A DNA stretch of 64,000 bases from Larimichthys crocea. Lineage: Eukaryota > Chordata > Actinopteri > Sciaenidae. Of the stretch, positions 1 through 12,300 are shown one piece after another. How positions within the stretch are numbered: position 1 is the stretch's first letter; each line of letters starts with the position of its first letter. The stretch covers positions 17,114,126-17,178,125 of the forward strand of contig NC_040025.1 in the NCBI RefSeq assembly GCF_000972845.2. Reading direction: 5' to 3'. A model generated the notes under the pieces. It was not told the DNA's origin. It did not search any database and worked only from the letters and a program-made list of their open reading frames with translations. The position numbers and the translations under genes were made by a program.

Positions 1-202
1 GATAGCCACACCAATTATCATACTAACTACATTATATTGAGACTAGACTAGACTAGACATTAGCCCTCATTCATAAACTTTCTTAAATTTTAGTATTGAG
101 CATTTGATCATTTTACCACTGAACTCAATTAAAAAAAATGAAGCCCAACAACCCTGATGTTATAGTTTCATTCTGTGCTGCATGCAGGAGGGCTGAGACA
201 CA

Positions 203-208
203 TTTATT
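203..208 (-). terminator. asb8: asb8 poly(A) signal
   Basis: TTTATT on the plus strand reads AATAAA on the asb8 strand, about 345 nt past the stop codon. It is the best candidate for the 3' end of the asb8 mRNA. Bases 209-553 would then be its 3'UTR. Confidence 0.45.
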
Positions 209-553
209 GCACCCAAGAGTTCTTTTCAACATGTCAGATCTGAGTTACCAAAAAGTGCATATTTCTTTTAGGTGAATCAGTGTTAACATGGACTGGTGCA
301 ACTCATCTGCTCATTTAGATGTGCAGCCACTAGATTATAAAAAAAGAAAAAGACTTGGAGAGGTTTGCACATTTCTCTCTCGGTGCTCAAATCTGTATTA
401 GTTTGCTAGAAGGTTTGATTAATGGGGGCCACTGTCAGACAATATCCTATAACTCAACGGAGACACTTTCCTGCCAATAAATGCATGTATGTGTGATGAG
501 CTGTCTAATAATCAGACAGTGAGGTCTGAGAGCCCCCAAGTGGTTTTATCGCC

Positions 554-3013
554 TCAGTCTCTAAGCAGTAAATAGTCTTTGATAGTCTCTGGTAAAGGAA
601 GCTCTTTTACAGCAGTGGGCAGGAACTGGACTCCGAGACTCTGCCGGACAGCGCAGCGTGCCAAACAGCGAAGTGTGGGAGCCTGAGCCACCATGTTGGT
701 CAGCCTCGCCAGCAGCTGGGGATCCTTACTCAGCTCCCTGGGAAGGGTGCCGTCAGCCCGTCGTATCTCAAACCGCCCTGCTGCCCGGCACAGCAGCTCT
801 AGGCACTCCTCCTCCTGTTCAGTGCCCAGGCCCCGGGCCAACAGGGCCACCAGTCGGGATATAGGGGTCTGGCCCTTTAGGTTGGTCACATGGACCTGGG
901 CTCCGTAGTCTAATAGCACTTTGACACTCTCCAGGTTGCCCTTCATTGCTGCCCAACTCAAAGGCGTGTCATTGTTGTAGTCCCGGGCATTTGGACAGGC
1001 CCCGCTCTCCAGCAGAGCCCTCACACACTCTGGGTTATCTTTGAAGGCGGCCCAGTGAAGCGGGGTGTCCTTGTTGCCGTCCAGGGCATTTGGCTGGGCC
1101 CCATACTCCAGCAACAGCTCCACACAGCTCTCATCCTTCTCTGCTGCATAGTGCAGTGCTGTGCGGTTATATCCATCCAAAGCATTCACCTAATGAGAAA
1201 ATATAATGCCATCAGTCAATAGTATGCTACAAACTTAACAACACTTGGGCCATATTTTAATCATGCAAGCACAACGACCAGCACGAAATAATCGGTCTTG
1301 GGCATTACAACTCTGCACCTGCTGTTTTAGTTCAAGTATGTACAGTAGCACAAAGTGCAAAGGGCTGGGAGGTGGAATATAGATCAGAGGGTGTCGTAAT
1401 TAGGTACCAAAATACCACAAATTTCAAGGTCAGGAAACTACGAAACCAGCTTGAAAACAGAGCACTACATTTATAGGCTTGGTTCACCGAAATTACAAAA
1501 GACATTTTTTATTTATTTTGTATTTTGGCCCTCAGTGGATAGTCACTAGTTAAGACATAGACAGAAAAAGAGGAAAGAGAGAAAAGGTACAACATGCCAC
1601 AAATGTCCCCGGCCTGAATCAAACCAGAGATTTGTGGTTATGTAGCATACACTTTAACTCATACCAGAACACTATCCCGTTAAATTTTTTTTAGGAATTT
1701 CTCGATGCAATGATTACCACAAACTCAACTCAAAAGATAGTCATTTTTTATATCTGGACAACTTTAACCAAATCTGTAAGGCTAGATATCGCTTGAGGTA
1801 AATGACAAGACTATCAAATACAATTAGTATTATTAGGATTCATTTATAAGACCAACCTTTGGTTTCAATTCTTGCCAGCTCAGCATGAAATTTAAAACAC
1901 ATATTTGTTTGTGTGTTTAAATACCAACACAGACATTGGAGAGAGTGTCAAATGACAACCTTCTACTAAAAGTCAAATTGTCATCATCTTATAATTTCTG
2001 TTTTGTTTGTTTACCATATGTCTTCCATGTGTGATTTAAGGTTGTAACTTCAATACAATACTAGCATTAAAAAAACAATACCTCTTTTAATACTATGGCA
2101 CAAAGAAAGAAAATCCTGGACACAAAAATAATGTTTTCTCTTTTTTTTTTCTGCACACAATGCCGATACAGAAAAAGTCACTGAACACATCTTGACGACC
2201 GGTTGCAGAGATTCCCACAGATTGATAATGTAACTGGGGTGAGCATTATATTTTATTTAAATACATGACACTGTTTCTAGTAGGTTGTTTCTTATGTCGC
2301 CATTGTAATTCTCTACCTTATTTTAGTGTTTACTGAAACTACTTTAATCTGCTCACCTATAGAGTGAGTTGAGTTGTTGATGGAGACTGTCCACCGGTAA
2401 GTCAATCGTGGATGATGCCTCTTTTTTTTAAAAATAAATGGTACTTGAGATTGAATTTAATTTAAGTTTTAAACACGTGGTATTAAAAAAGTATTTTACT
2501 TTGGACAACCCTAGTTTGATTAGTGCAGAAATTGCTTTTTGGCAGCCAACTATTCAATTTTTATTACGTGATGGATTGCATTAGTTTCAACTCTCTGCAG
2601 GCTCATATTATACAGTGCAAGGTAATTAAATCTTGTAAGTATGCTATGGGAAATGGTTCAGTGTGTAGAAGTCATCTATGACGTACCTCTGCCCCCTTCT
2701 CCAACAGCAGCTCCACACAGTCAGCATCAGCCACCATACAGGCACAGTGCAGGGGCTTAAGTGTGCCATGCATCCGGTTCACATCAGCTCCCTGAGGCAT
2801 AAAGGAGACAACGATGTCAATATGACAGATGACACTAAGAAACTGTATTTCTTTAAGGTTGGACAGGAAGATGAGCCGTCCTACCTTACGAATGAGATCC
2901 TCCACATTGTCGTGTGGGAATGAGCGGATGGCTGCGATGGTGCGGATGAGCCGCTCAGACAAGGAGTATTTACTTTGAATGCTTTGCATGATGTACCACA
3001 TAGTAGAGCTCAT
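554..3013 (-). CDS. asb8: Ankyrin repeat and SOCS box protein 8
   Basis: Substrate-recognition subunit of an Elongin B/C-Cullin5 ubiquitin ligase. Three coding exons (minus strand, in order): 2885-3013, 2687-2791, 554-1189. They join in phase 0 to a 289-residue protein, close to the 288 residues of mammalian ASB8. The N-terminus MSSTMWYIMQSIQSKYSLSE is typical of ASB8. Residues about 50-180 are ankyrin repeats, with the words DGYNRTALHYAAEKD, DTPLHWAAF and DTPLSWAAMKGNLESV. The C-terminal SOCS box shows a BC-box (TLRCLARCAVRQSL) and a Cul5-box (LPLPETIKDYLLL). The ATG at 3011-3013 is chosen because the family N-terminus starts there; about 48 nt of 5'UTR precede it in the same exon (acceptor just above 3061). 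All four internal splice sites are GT-AG. Nothing is truncated. I see the ankyrin and SOCS motifs directly; the ligase role is family knowledge. Confidence 0.95.
1505..1680 (-). repeat. Diverged tRNA-SINE-like fragment in asb8 intron
   Basis: This has the layout of a common teleost SINE read on the minus strand: a box-B-like segment, then a pyrimidine-rich body (plus-strand GAGGAAAGAGAGA), then a tail ending in TTTATTTATTTTG. It is badly decayed. The rest of the 1190-2686 intron is AT-rich and I recognise nothing else in it. Confidence 0.35.
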
Positions 3014-3061
3014 GTGTAACTGACGACCATGGCACCCGGGCAAGGGTGACACAACAGCACA

Positions 3062-4641
3062 CTGAAACACAGTTTTCAAGAAGTCAGGAGTTAAAAGCTG
3101 TAAGACACAATGACAGAGATGAGACTTGAAGAAACGAACCAGAATAAGATAAATTACAAATCTAGACAGTCCCTCAGGTGTTTTTAGCTGTTTTGGGTGA
3201 TTATATTTTTTAATGCTGTTATGATTACTTAATTATTACATTTTGTCTGTAACTTTGAACATAGAAATCTCATTCCACCATCATTTTACCACCAAATGCT
3301 GCAAAGTTACTGATTTTCCCCATGGAGACATCTGGAGAAGTTTGTTTGATGACTGTACACAAGACAAGTTAGACTTAATATTGTGGATATCCCTTTTGAT
3401 TTGGTAGTTTGTTATTAAATACATAGAATGTAAAATTGAAATGAATCGTGATTTTAAAAAAATAACTTGCTTATCGACCTTATAGATTTAAATTTCAAAC
3501 AATCATACGATAACTATGATTAGTTAGTAACTGTTTTAGATGTAAAACTGAAGAAGGAACATTGTAATGGTAATAGCCATTTAAAAGATGAAACAATATA
3601 TAGCCATTAAAAAAATAATACATCAAAATAATAAAAAGATAAAACAAATAAGACAGAAATAAAATAATAGAAATTAGAAAATACACACAGACATCTACAT
3701 ACATCCCATACACATTCAGACACAACGTTTTTTATTTTATTTAAAAAGACGACATGACAAGTCTATAAAAATGTCTTGATATGTCTTGGCCACGAGTTTT
3801 TAATAGATACAAGTACAGTTACTGCTACTTTTTTTCTTCAGTTTTATATAGATTTGATTGTTCAGTTTCTTTCCTGTACCACTCACACATTTATATATGT
3901 ACAGGTGCAAGGCACAAGAGTACGCATGTTGTATGTCCTTGCATGTTTTAGTTTGTTGCCATACACTGAGAGTACATTGTCTTTTCATTTGTTTGGCTTA
4001 TTTTGATTGATTTGACTTATTTTGGGGGGTGGAGGGAAGACATGAGGATGCAAAGTGTATTGTCATGTCTACTTACTGGTGATAGTTATTGTACACTCAC
4101 ACAAAGATGTAAAAAAAAAAAATAATAACTGCTTTTAGCACCAAATAAACAAACATTTAACACAGTAATCTGAAGCAATTTTAGCGTTACAGACATACAT
4201 GCAGTGTGTGCTTGTTGTTCTGCTCAATGACAGTCACAGAGAGTTGTCTGTCAGTGTCTTTCATGCTAACCAAACGTAAACAAATGACAGCAACGTCAGC
4301 TCACATAACAAAAGAAAGACCGTCTGTAACAGCGATCAACGCCCCCACGTCGAGTGACAACTTCAAAAAATAACAGATTAATGCAAACACGAGAGCTGCT
4401 TTGGTAGCAGGCAGACGCTGACAGGCTGTTTTAGTTGGGGAAAAAAATAAAATCAGATCTTGAGCTAGATCTTCACCGGCTGCTGGTTAGCATGAGCTAG
4501 CTAGCATGCTAGCGCTAGCGTCGGGATAGGAGGAAGACTCGACACTCGTGAAAAAATCTAATGACATTTATCTAAAACACAGGCTCAGACGCTGGTTACG
4601 TCAAACATCGATGAATTGGAGGTCCTGACGAGAAAACGTAC
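3062..4641 (-). other. asb8 first intron
   Basis: AT-rich intron between the noncoding first exon and the exon holding the start codon. Open frames inside it (for example around 3500-4000) are low-complexity AT-driven frames without any family signature. The promoter-proximal end carries the GCTAGC/TAGC word cluster at 4483-4520. No repeat element is recognised. Confidence 0.5.
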
Positions 4642-4800
4642 CGTTTGTGGTCCACGGTGTGAAGGTCTGACAGGTGACCGTCTTCAGTGCTCGCTGCTCG
4701 GCTTCACATAAACACTGCGCGTCACCGCTCACGGCCACGCCCTCCGCCTCGAGCCCCTGATCCCGGTATTTAAACGTGACCGAGCCGGGTCAGTCCGCGT
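4642..4800 (-). promoter_or_regulatory. asb8: asb8 first noncoding exon and core promoter
   Basis: CpG-rich stretch upstream of asb8. Reading the minus strand, a TATTTAAA/TTTAAATA element at 4767-4774 lies about 30 bp before a likely start near 4740. A strong donor (GTACGT) at 4636-4641 would end a noncoding exon of about 100 nt. The next exon begins at 3061. The start site is inferred, not seen. A GCTAGC-rich cluster at 4483-4520 lies just inside the first intron. Confidence 0.55.
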
Positions 4801-6040
4801 TACATCAGATTACTCGATGTTTGCGTTAATTGCCGGTGTCCTGGTCGGTTTTTTTACGGTGTCCGACAGGGATGACACCGTCTTTGCCAAGTGCTCTTAC
4901 GTTCCCAATATAGATATTTAACGGCAGCAGCTCCACAGGCGTCCACCGACATGCCATGGATGCCTTCAGCTCATGACCATGTTAAGGTAAGAGGCTGAAC
5001 AAGCCCTGACAGCTCAGGCAGCCTCTGGTGGACAGCCAAGCCACAATCACATCATGAATATTAATGTTAATTTACTTTTTATTAAGTTATAGTTATGACA
5101 ACACGGAAAAGAGGTTACATTGAAGCAGGGCCGGCCCTAGACTTTTTGTGGCCCTGAACAAGATTTAGTTTGGAGGCCCAAAACACTCCCAGTCAACAAA
5201 TAACACACACACACACACACACTGCTAATCACAGAATAAATCAGTGTGGTGGTGCTCAAGATCAGTTTTGAAGTCGGCACAAGACCATTTTCACCAGTTC
5301 TTACCATCAGACTCATAATCTAACAGGACTATCTGCAATATATGACCACTGCTACAACCAGGCTAGGACATTATTTGTGCAATACTTTTATTAAACACCA
5401 GTCACTTTACTCTGTTTAAATCTACACTGTGCAATATTCAATATCTGTGCATATATGTATATATGCACACCTGTATATTAGAACATTTGCACATTTTCAT
5501 ATTTTTCCATATCTAATTTTAGTATCTCTTATATTCTATTTTTGTATATTTTTATATATTTTCTATCCTTAATTTGTATTTCTATAATGTTATTTTCTAT
5601 CTAAAACTTTATAGTATTGTGGCAAATGTCGTTGTATTGTTGACCCTGTGTTAGCATACACATGACTTGATCTTTGTCTTGTTTCAGTCTCTGGATTTTA
5701 GGTCAAGTCCAGTTAAGACCACAACTTCAGGATGTTACTTTTTCAATTGCCTGTGCATTGTCTGATTTATTTGTAAACTGTCTGGGAGGAGACTTCAGCC
5801 AAATCTTCTGGAATAAAATTTGTTTTCCTAAATCAATAAGAGGTTATCTGTAAAACAGCATCAGAAAGAGAAAACACAGCAGTTTGTAAATACTCAATAC
5901 AGCAACCTTCACCCAAAGAGTTTTCGTGGATATTAGCTGTATACCGTCTGGTCTTGGTCTTGGTTTAGATGGTCTTGACTATAGTACTGCAATAAACACA
6001 CAAAGACACAATAGAGATGGGGAAACATCAAATCACTTGT
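4801..6040. other. asb8 upstream to larp4 3'-end spacer
   Basis: Intergenic stretch. A CAGGGCCGGCCCTAG motif at about 5127-5142, resembling the end of an old DNA transposon, is followed by a (CA)n run at 5203-5222. Bases 5365-5640 are AT-rich with repeated GCAATATT/TATATATGCA words, as in LINE 3' tails of fish. A plus-strand AATAAA lies near 5812. No coding potential is seen. A divergent noncoding transcript from the asb8 promoter (donor-like AAGGTAAGAG near 4986) is possible but unproven. Confidence 0.4.
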
Positions 6041-6046
6041 TTTATT
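6041..6046 (-). terminator. larp4: Candidate distal larp4 poly(A) signal
   Basis: TTTATT reads AATAAA on the larp4 strand. Nearer candidates exist, for example around 7080, so alternative polyadenylation is likely. Confidence 0.3.
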
Positions 6047-8960
6047 TTAGGGTTGGCGAGTAGCTACAAAGCGGCAGCCTCTGTGGCTGTGAAGTGAAGC
6101 CAATGCAGAAGTGCCAATAACTGCAGTTCCTCAAAGAGCCACTTGAGGCTGGTTACAGAACATGTCAATCTCCATAAGCCCCTATGTAAAAATATCCAAC
6201 TTCACACAAACAAACAGTTTCGGTCTCTATAACTTAGTTCCCTGTTAATGATAACTGTACGGAGTCTGATTTGTTTATTTTTTTAACTCACCCATTCAAA
6301 TTACATTAAGGCTTAAAATTTGGCTGTGGATCCTGCAGGATCATTTTATCCAGAAAACAAACAAAGTAGATGTTAGACTAGAAAGTTTTCAAACAAAAAA
6401 GTTTTAACCAAACATTTTCTACCTACAGCCTCTGCGTTGTCAGGTTTTGCTACGTTCCTTTGTTTCATCTGATTATAAATCAAACGTCATGTGGTTTGGG
6501 AACGTTGGTCTGATATCACGATCTTTGGTGATGGGATACTATAGATTTTTTTTTTTTTTAAATTACAATTTTCTGACATTATACAGTTTACACAGTCTAT
6601 GTCTTTGATTTTATGGTCCCCCCAGTACATAAAGGTGTCTGCACAGACCTAAAACCAAATAACTAAATCCATTTTGTTTGTCTGACTGAACCCAACTAGT
6701 CGACAAAAAAAACTAAATTCCTGCTTCATTTTATCCTTTACAGTCATAATGACCCCCAGACTGTAGCTCTCAGAGAAATCTCTCCAGTTACATTTGAAAA
6801 GGGGACCATTAGGAGTCCTCCCTAGCTCGAAGCGTTACTTAACAGAAACCCCACCCGAAACCTGATATTACACCGGACCTGTCGGGTGTTTGGGGGGGGT
6901 TGCGTGAGCTAAAAAGAGCTTTGAATTTGAAAAGCCTGGATCAGTTTCTCTTAATGCCTCAATACTAAAACAAAAATGAAACTGTATAAAAATGCTGCAA
7001 CCCAGTCATCTGTTGACATGTGCGCAAAACACAAGATGGCAGAAAGAAATGTGACACTAGAAAGCCAAATCAAAATAATTTATTTTTGGTGACATTTCAT
7101 ACAGTTCTAGGATTGTGTCTCAAACACTTGCTTTATCCATTACTATATTTCCTTTTTGCCACCCCAACCCAAATTAACAGAAAATAACCCAAACATATGG
7201 AAGAGGGGGGGGGGGGTTCCTGTAGGGATTTGCAAGCCTGTCAACATCAACCATATGCTTCTAAAATGATTTCACATTACTCATGAGTAAGATTCTTTTT
7301 AAAAACAAGTTAGTGCATTTATTTAATTATACTAAACCACTAGCTGCTCATACTCATTAATGATAAAGAAATAACAGGCCCAGTGATTGGTTACTCGTTT
7401 ACTGCATTACTAAACCCAAAGTCAATGCATCAAGTTTTTTTTTTGTTTTTTTTCCTCCGCTCAGCTGACATCTCCGAACAGTATATAAATGTCATATGCG
7501 TGATTTTATTTTGCCAATGCGATTTCACACAACTTTGGGGAAACCAGCCTACCAAGATTGGGAGAAAAGCGTTGTGCATCAGAATTAAAATAAATAAACT
7601 TTTTAAAAAGCAAAATACATACAGTGAGTCAAACTTCAAATTCTAAGTCAACCTGTTTGTTTTTTTTTTCTTCCAAAAATTAAAAAACAAAAAACAAAGA
7701 AATAAAAACAAACCAGCAAACTCACCCTAAAAAGCACAAAACAAGCTGGTGGATACCTGCTGTCCAAAAAAAGAAAAAAAAAAAAAAAAAAACTCCCTCT
7801 GTAAATTCAGTACTAGAACAATTACATTCTCCCACACACATTTCTAGTGAAGGGTTATTACAATATAGCATAGGCAACTAACACCTCTACAGCTTCTTCA
7901 AAAATCCAGTTTCACTGGGCCAAAAGTTTCCCCCAACACTACATTATTTAGCAGACCTCGTCAATAAAAATCAAAACCTTTTTACCGTAGCACACTATCG
8001 TAGGCAGCTGGCACATAGCACGTGAAAATGTTCAAATTCTTCCTTTATACCCACGACTTGGCTGCCAAATATTTAATGTAGCTATCATCCTTAGCTAACA
8101 GCACTCCTCAGTCTATTTTTTGACACTATGCCATAGTTCAGAACAATTCACAGATATATAAGCTTAACCTGGATATCCTGCGATGATGTAGAAAAGCCAA
8201 ACTTCACCTAAAACCATCAGGCGCGCTGAACAGTCAGATCTTACCATTATCCTATTTTCTCTCTCTCGGAAAAAACATCAACCTGCTACACCCAAACAAA
8301 CATGTAAACAGAGAACCTGACTGATTATCAACATGACAAAAATGTTGTGAATCCATCAGAGGGTGGAGACCCCCAAAAACGGTTCAGATAGATAGAGATC
8401 AAACTTAACATGAAAAACTTTGGACCAGGCTAGCAGGCTCACCTTGGCCGGTGAGCACCCCCCAAAGTGGATTTTCGGCGTCAAACAAAACCACACATCT
8501 GACTGCGGCGTACGTCAACGGTTTCTGATATCCGACTGATACGATTTTATAAGCCAATTGAATGAACCAGGATCAATAAAAAGAAAAGAGGAAAAAAAAA
8601 AAAATACCACCATAGAACATATTTCATTAATATACATTAGAAGACCACACCGTCCAGTTTCAGGACAATGATTTCCAAATCTCTGATGTAAAAATCAAAA
8701 ATCATCCATTTCATAACATTAGTGCAACAGCACACTGTAGCACTTCAATCATTTTGCTTAACAATCAATGCATACACAGACTTCAGTCAACCCTTCAGTC
8801 ATACTTTGCAAATCTAAGCACACAAGAAAAAAAAAACGAAGAAAAAAAACTGATGTCTCATTGCGTGTTAGTGATATCTTTGTATATGTACATGACATAT
8901 ATGCATGTTCTTTTCTTCTTAGTGCATATTGTTCTTGCAGACATCTATTTGTTAAAATAA

Positions 8961-8965
<5 letters not shown>

Positions 8966-9001
<36 letters not shown>
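8966..9001. repeat. Poly(A) tract of 36 bases
   Basis: Uninterrupted A run on the plus strand, preceded by A/T-rich sequence and followed by ATAAAAAAGG. It lies in the larp4 3'UTR, where it becomes a poly-U stretch. It may be the tail of an old retrotransposon or a simple repeat. Confidence 0.9.
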
Positions 9002-9003
<2 letters not shown>

Positions 9004-9357
9004 AAAAAGGTAGAGGGCCATTTACGTGGCCCAGAATCCCACCTCTCCCGAGCAGAGCATAAATGAGGCGTCGTCCAGATAAATCGCACTTAAAATTATT
9101 TTTAAGCATAATATGCTGGAGCCCAAACAAAACAAGATTTGTTTCCTTTTCAAATCACTCAAAAGTTCTTCAGGTGTCATTTTGCCCATTAGTCCTGGAT
9201 GTCCCCGTCTTAATGTCATTTTAAAAGCTTTTCTTTGGACAAGTTCCAGGGTGGGGGAGGTGGCTACCATAATGTTGTTGCTTTTATGTTATTTTTATAT
9301 AATTATATATATCCATGTATATATTCATACATCTTTTTTCTATTCAAATCAAAGTTT

Positions 9358-12300
9358 TTACTTTGGCGATACTGGTGGGATATTCTGCTCTTTGCCAGTG
9401 TGCCTGTAGCCTCCCTGGGGGGAGCTGCGTCGAGCTGGAGGAGGGCGCCTCTGCTCCCGAAACTTGAGGCCCCCTGAGCCTCTGGGGCCATTGCTGCGAT
9501 AGTAGCCTTGAGAGTCACGTTCACGCGGTGGCCGGCTCTCCTTGCATTCCCATCCCCCCTCCCGGTCGTGGCTTTTCTCCTGCTTGTCTCCAGGACCGCT
9601 GCTAGAGCCCGACTCCTCAGCCTTGTTCACGCGCAACTCGCGTAGCGGCTGGCCTGACGCGGTGCCCGTGGAAGCTGGAGCAGGGGCCGCAGGGGGAGGG
9701 TCCTTGGGTGGCCGTTGGCACACCTCGGCGTAGCTGAGCTTACGTGGCTCCTAAATCGAGGCGGGGGAGGAAAAAAAAGCAGTTTTAAAACATGCAACAG
9801 ATCATTTACGCATTCATTGTCATGATTCCTTTTGTCAAACCCTCAGATCTCATAATCTGAACGCTCATCGGGGTAGTAGTGAACGTTCTGGACATTTGGT
9901 GGGAAAGGGCAGAGAGAGAAAGACAGAAACACTCAAGGAGAGAGAGAGATGGGTAGAGGAAGAGGGAGACATCCAAAGCCAGTCAGTCCACTACCTCACT
10001 TCCCTCTATGCGCAAAAGATCTCATCATCGGGTGTAGCCTATCGTTACAAAGAACCAGATTCTCACCTGTGCATGGGTGGGATTAGTGGCTGTAGATGGG
10101 GCCGGCGTGCTGGGTGTCGCTGGCGTGGAGGCAGCAGAGGGTTGAGGCCTGGAGCTAGGCACAGGCTGTGTGGAGGAGGGTGGGTTCACGGTAGTTTGAA
10201 CAGGTGCGCGTGGAGTCACTTTTGGAGTCGGAGCGGGCGGCTCTGCCCGTTCAACCCTCTTCTCCTGACGAGTGATACTGTCAGAACAAGAACACGTTCA
10301 AGTTAGGACCTTCAAGATTAATATGGGTGTCAAATGACATTTTAATTCAAAGTATTTGGTACTTGGATTCATACCCAGGAGCTGAGGGCCCAAGTGGTTG
10401 TGTAGCAGATTTCGCTGCTGCCAGGGCAGGACTTGAGACAACCACAGCCTCCTCTGCGACTGGGGCTTGCCCTGAACCTGGACTCACAGTGGCTTCTTTA
10501 TTGGCTTGTTCAGTCTATAAAAATCAAGGATGAAAAATTAAGCATGCACATTACACCTCACAGTTTTATTCAAGAGTTTACCAAACTGTTATAGTCTGAA
10601 TTTCTTCTGTACCTTATCCCTGTACAAGCCACGTACAACATCTGACATTCGGTTTTCTAGCACTGGCTCTCCCTGTGTGCTGACCACGCAGCCAGGAAGA
10701 GGTGGGAAATTTGTAGCAGCCAAATCAAACTTGGGTGGCGAAACCTTGACCTCTGCTAGCGGCACTGGCCTCTGAGAAAGGAAATTGAAATGGAGCCGAT
10801 TAACAGAAAGATCACAAGACGTTTCCTGTTTTAAATATCGCACTAAAAGCTTAAAGACAACACGAACGCCGCTTTTATTTACCGCGATCCGGTCGTCTTC
10901 TCGCCTCCTCCGTGTTCCTCTGTAGGTTGTGCTCCGCCTGAAATGCAAATCAGCAATCGCTCAGGTGAGTCACTGATCAAGACGACAGCCTGTGAGTTAC
11001 AAAATCAGACATTAAGAGGTTTACCTTCCACGTCCGGCCACACTGCTGTCATCACTGGGGTCCAAAGACGAGGAAGAGGAGGAGAGATGTGAGAACGTTG
11101 AGCTCAGGTCGGAGGTTGTCTGGACTGGGTTAGTGGTGGCAGCGGCAGGAGTGGGCGGCTGCGGGCTGCGCAGTGCAGTCAGACTCTCCAAGGGGACAGG
11201 AGTTATAGATGCCGTGGTCACCTCGCTTGTCCTCACCTGGGGCTTCACGTGATTTCTGTCGCACAGGGGTAAAAGGCGAAGATGAGCAAGTTGTACACTT
11301 GTAAAACATACTGGTAACCAGTGCTTCCTGTAGAGCTTTTTGCTTGTGGGGGTAATTTTAGGCTTTGAGGTTGATGTTAAAACTGACCATACTGGTGATT
11401 TTTCACCATTTCATACCGATTTCCTGCTTTGAAAGGCAGCTGTTATTACTATAGGAAAGGCTGTATAGACCAGAAACACACTTTATATAATGAAAATCAT
11501 CTCTGTGAACAGGCATCTTTGTCAAGAGTTGCTACAGTTACACAAATCAATTTAATGTGTTAAACCACAGTATGGTCCTCCAAGTGGAGCTTGTGTGTGG
11601 ATTTAAATGCTATAACATACAGAAAACTGCACAGTAATCGCAGTGGTTATAGTGTTACAGTCAGGAATAAGCCTGTATTAATAAACATTTGTTAATCCTC
11701 AATCTTCAGATAATCTCAACGATTTCAAAGGAAACACTGGTGGCACCAGTTTGCTGGAGGAATAAAGACAGCGTGCGGTGTCTTTGGGATAAACGTGTAC
11801 ACACATGCAGGACTACATTTGCGCTCATGATTGGTTGAAGCATTTGACACTTGTCAACATACTGCATGTTTGGCAATCTGCAACCAACCATAAACTCATT
11901 GAGAAGAGCCGACAACGCCCATGAAAAGACCAAGACGTGGGCTACTAATGTGTGAATGCACCACAAATAAAGCTGTGAGACGTGTATCGTTTGTTTGGCG
12001 GTGTGATTCACACGGACTGCTTTGACCCTCAGATCTCATAATCTGAACGCTCATCGGGATGAGAGCGAAGCACTTGACTTTGGAAGGGGAGGAAAGAGAG
12101 AGGAGAGGAAAGAAGAGATGAAGATGAAGAGGAGAAAGAGAGAACCAAAGCCAGTTACTCCTCTCTCTGTTTCCCTCTATGCGCATCTTGATCTCATCAC
12201 TGGGTCCGACTTAAGAGTACAGTAAGATACTTCTAAAGCTGCTTTTTCTTTTAAAGGGTTTAAATAGTGTAACAAACTTGCAAAGTTGTCATCTCTTTGC

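Larger units (their letters stand above)
6041..9357 (-). other. larp4: larp4 3'UTR
   Basis: About 3.3 kb between the larp4 stop codon and the last plausible poly(A) signal. It is AT-rich with long homopolymers: a 36-A run at 8966-9001 (poly-U in the mRNA), a G run near 7205-7217 and T runs near 6548. It has no coding signature on either strand. A long AU-rich 3'UTR is usual for LARP4 genes. The true 3' end is not visible from sequence, since several TTTATT (AATAAA on the gene strand) occur. Confidence 0.5.

Noticed and set aside
3495..4006. AT-rich open frames on both strands in asb8 intron 1
   Set aside because: Hydrophobic low-complexity translation, no homology recognised, within an intron.
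9025..9270. Minus- and plus-strand frames around the poly(A) tract in the larp4 3'UTR
   Set aside because: Low-complexity translations of homopolymers, with no family signature and no splice context.
11706..12186. Minus-strand frames in larp4 intron 10, repeated at 13549-13854
   Set aside because: They are open because the purine-rich cassette lacks stops on one strand. There are no fitting splice sites or phase, and the third copy has lost the frame. Kept as a DNA-level repeat instead.
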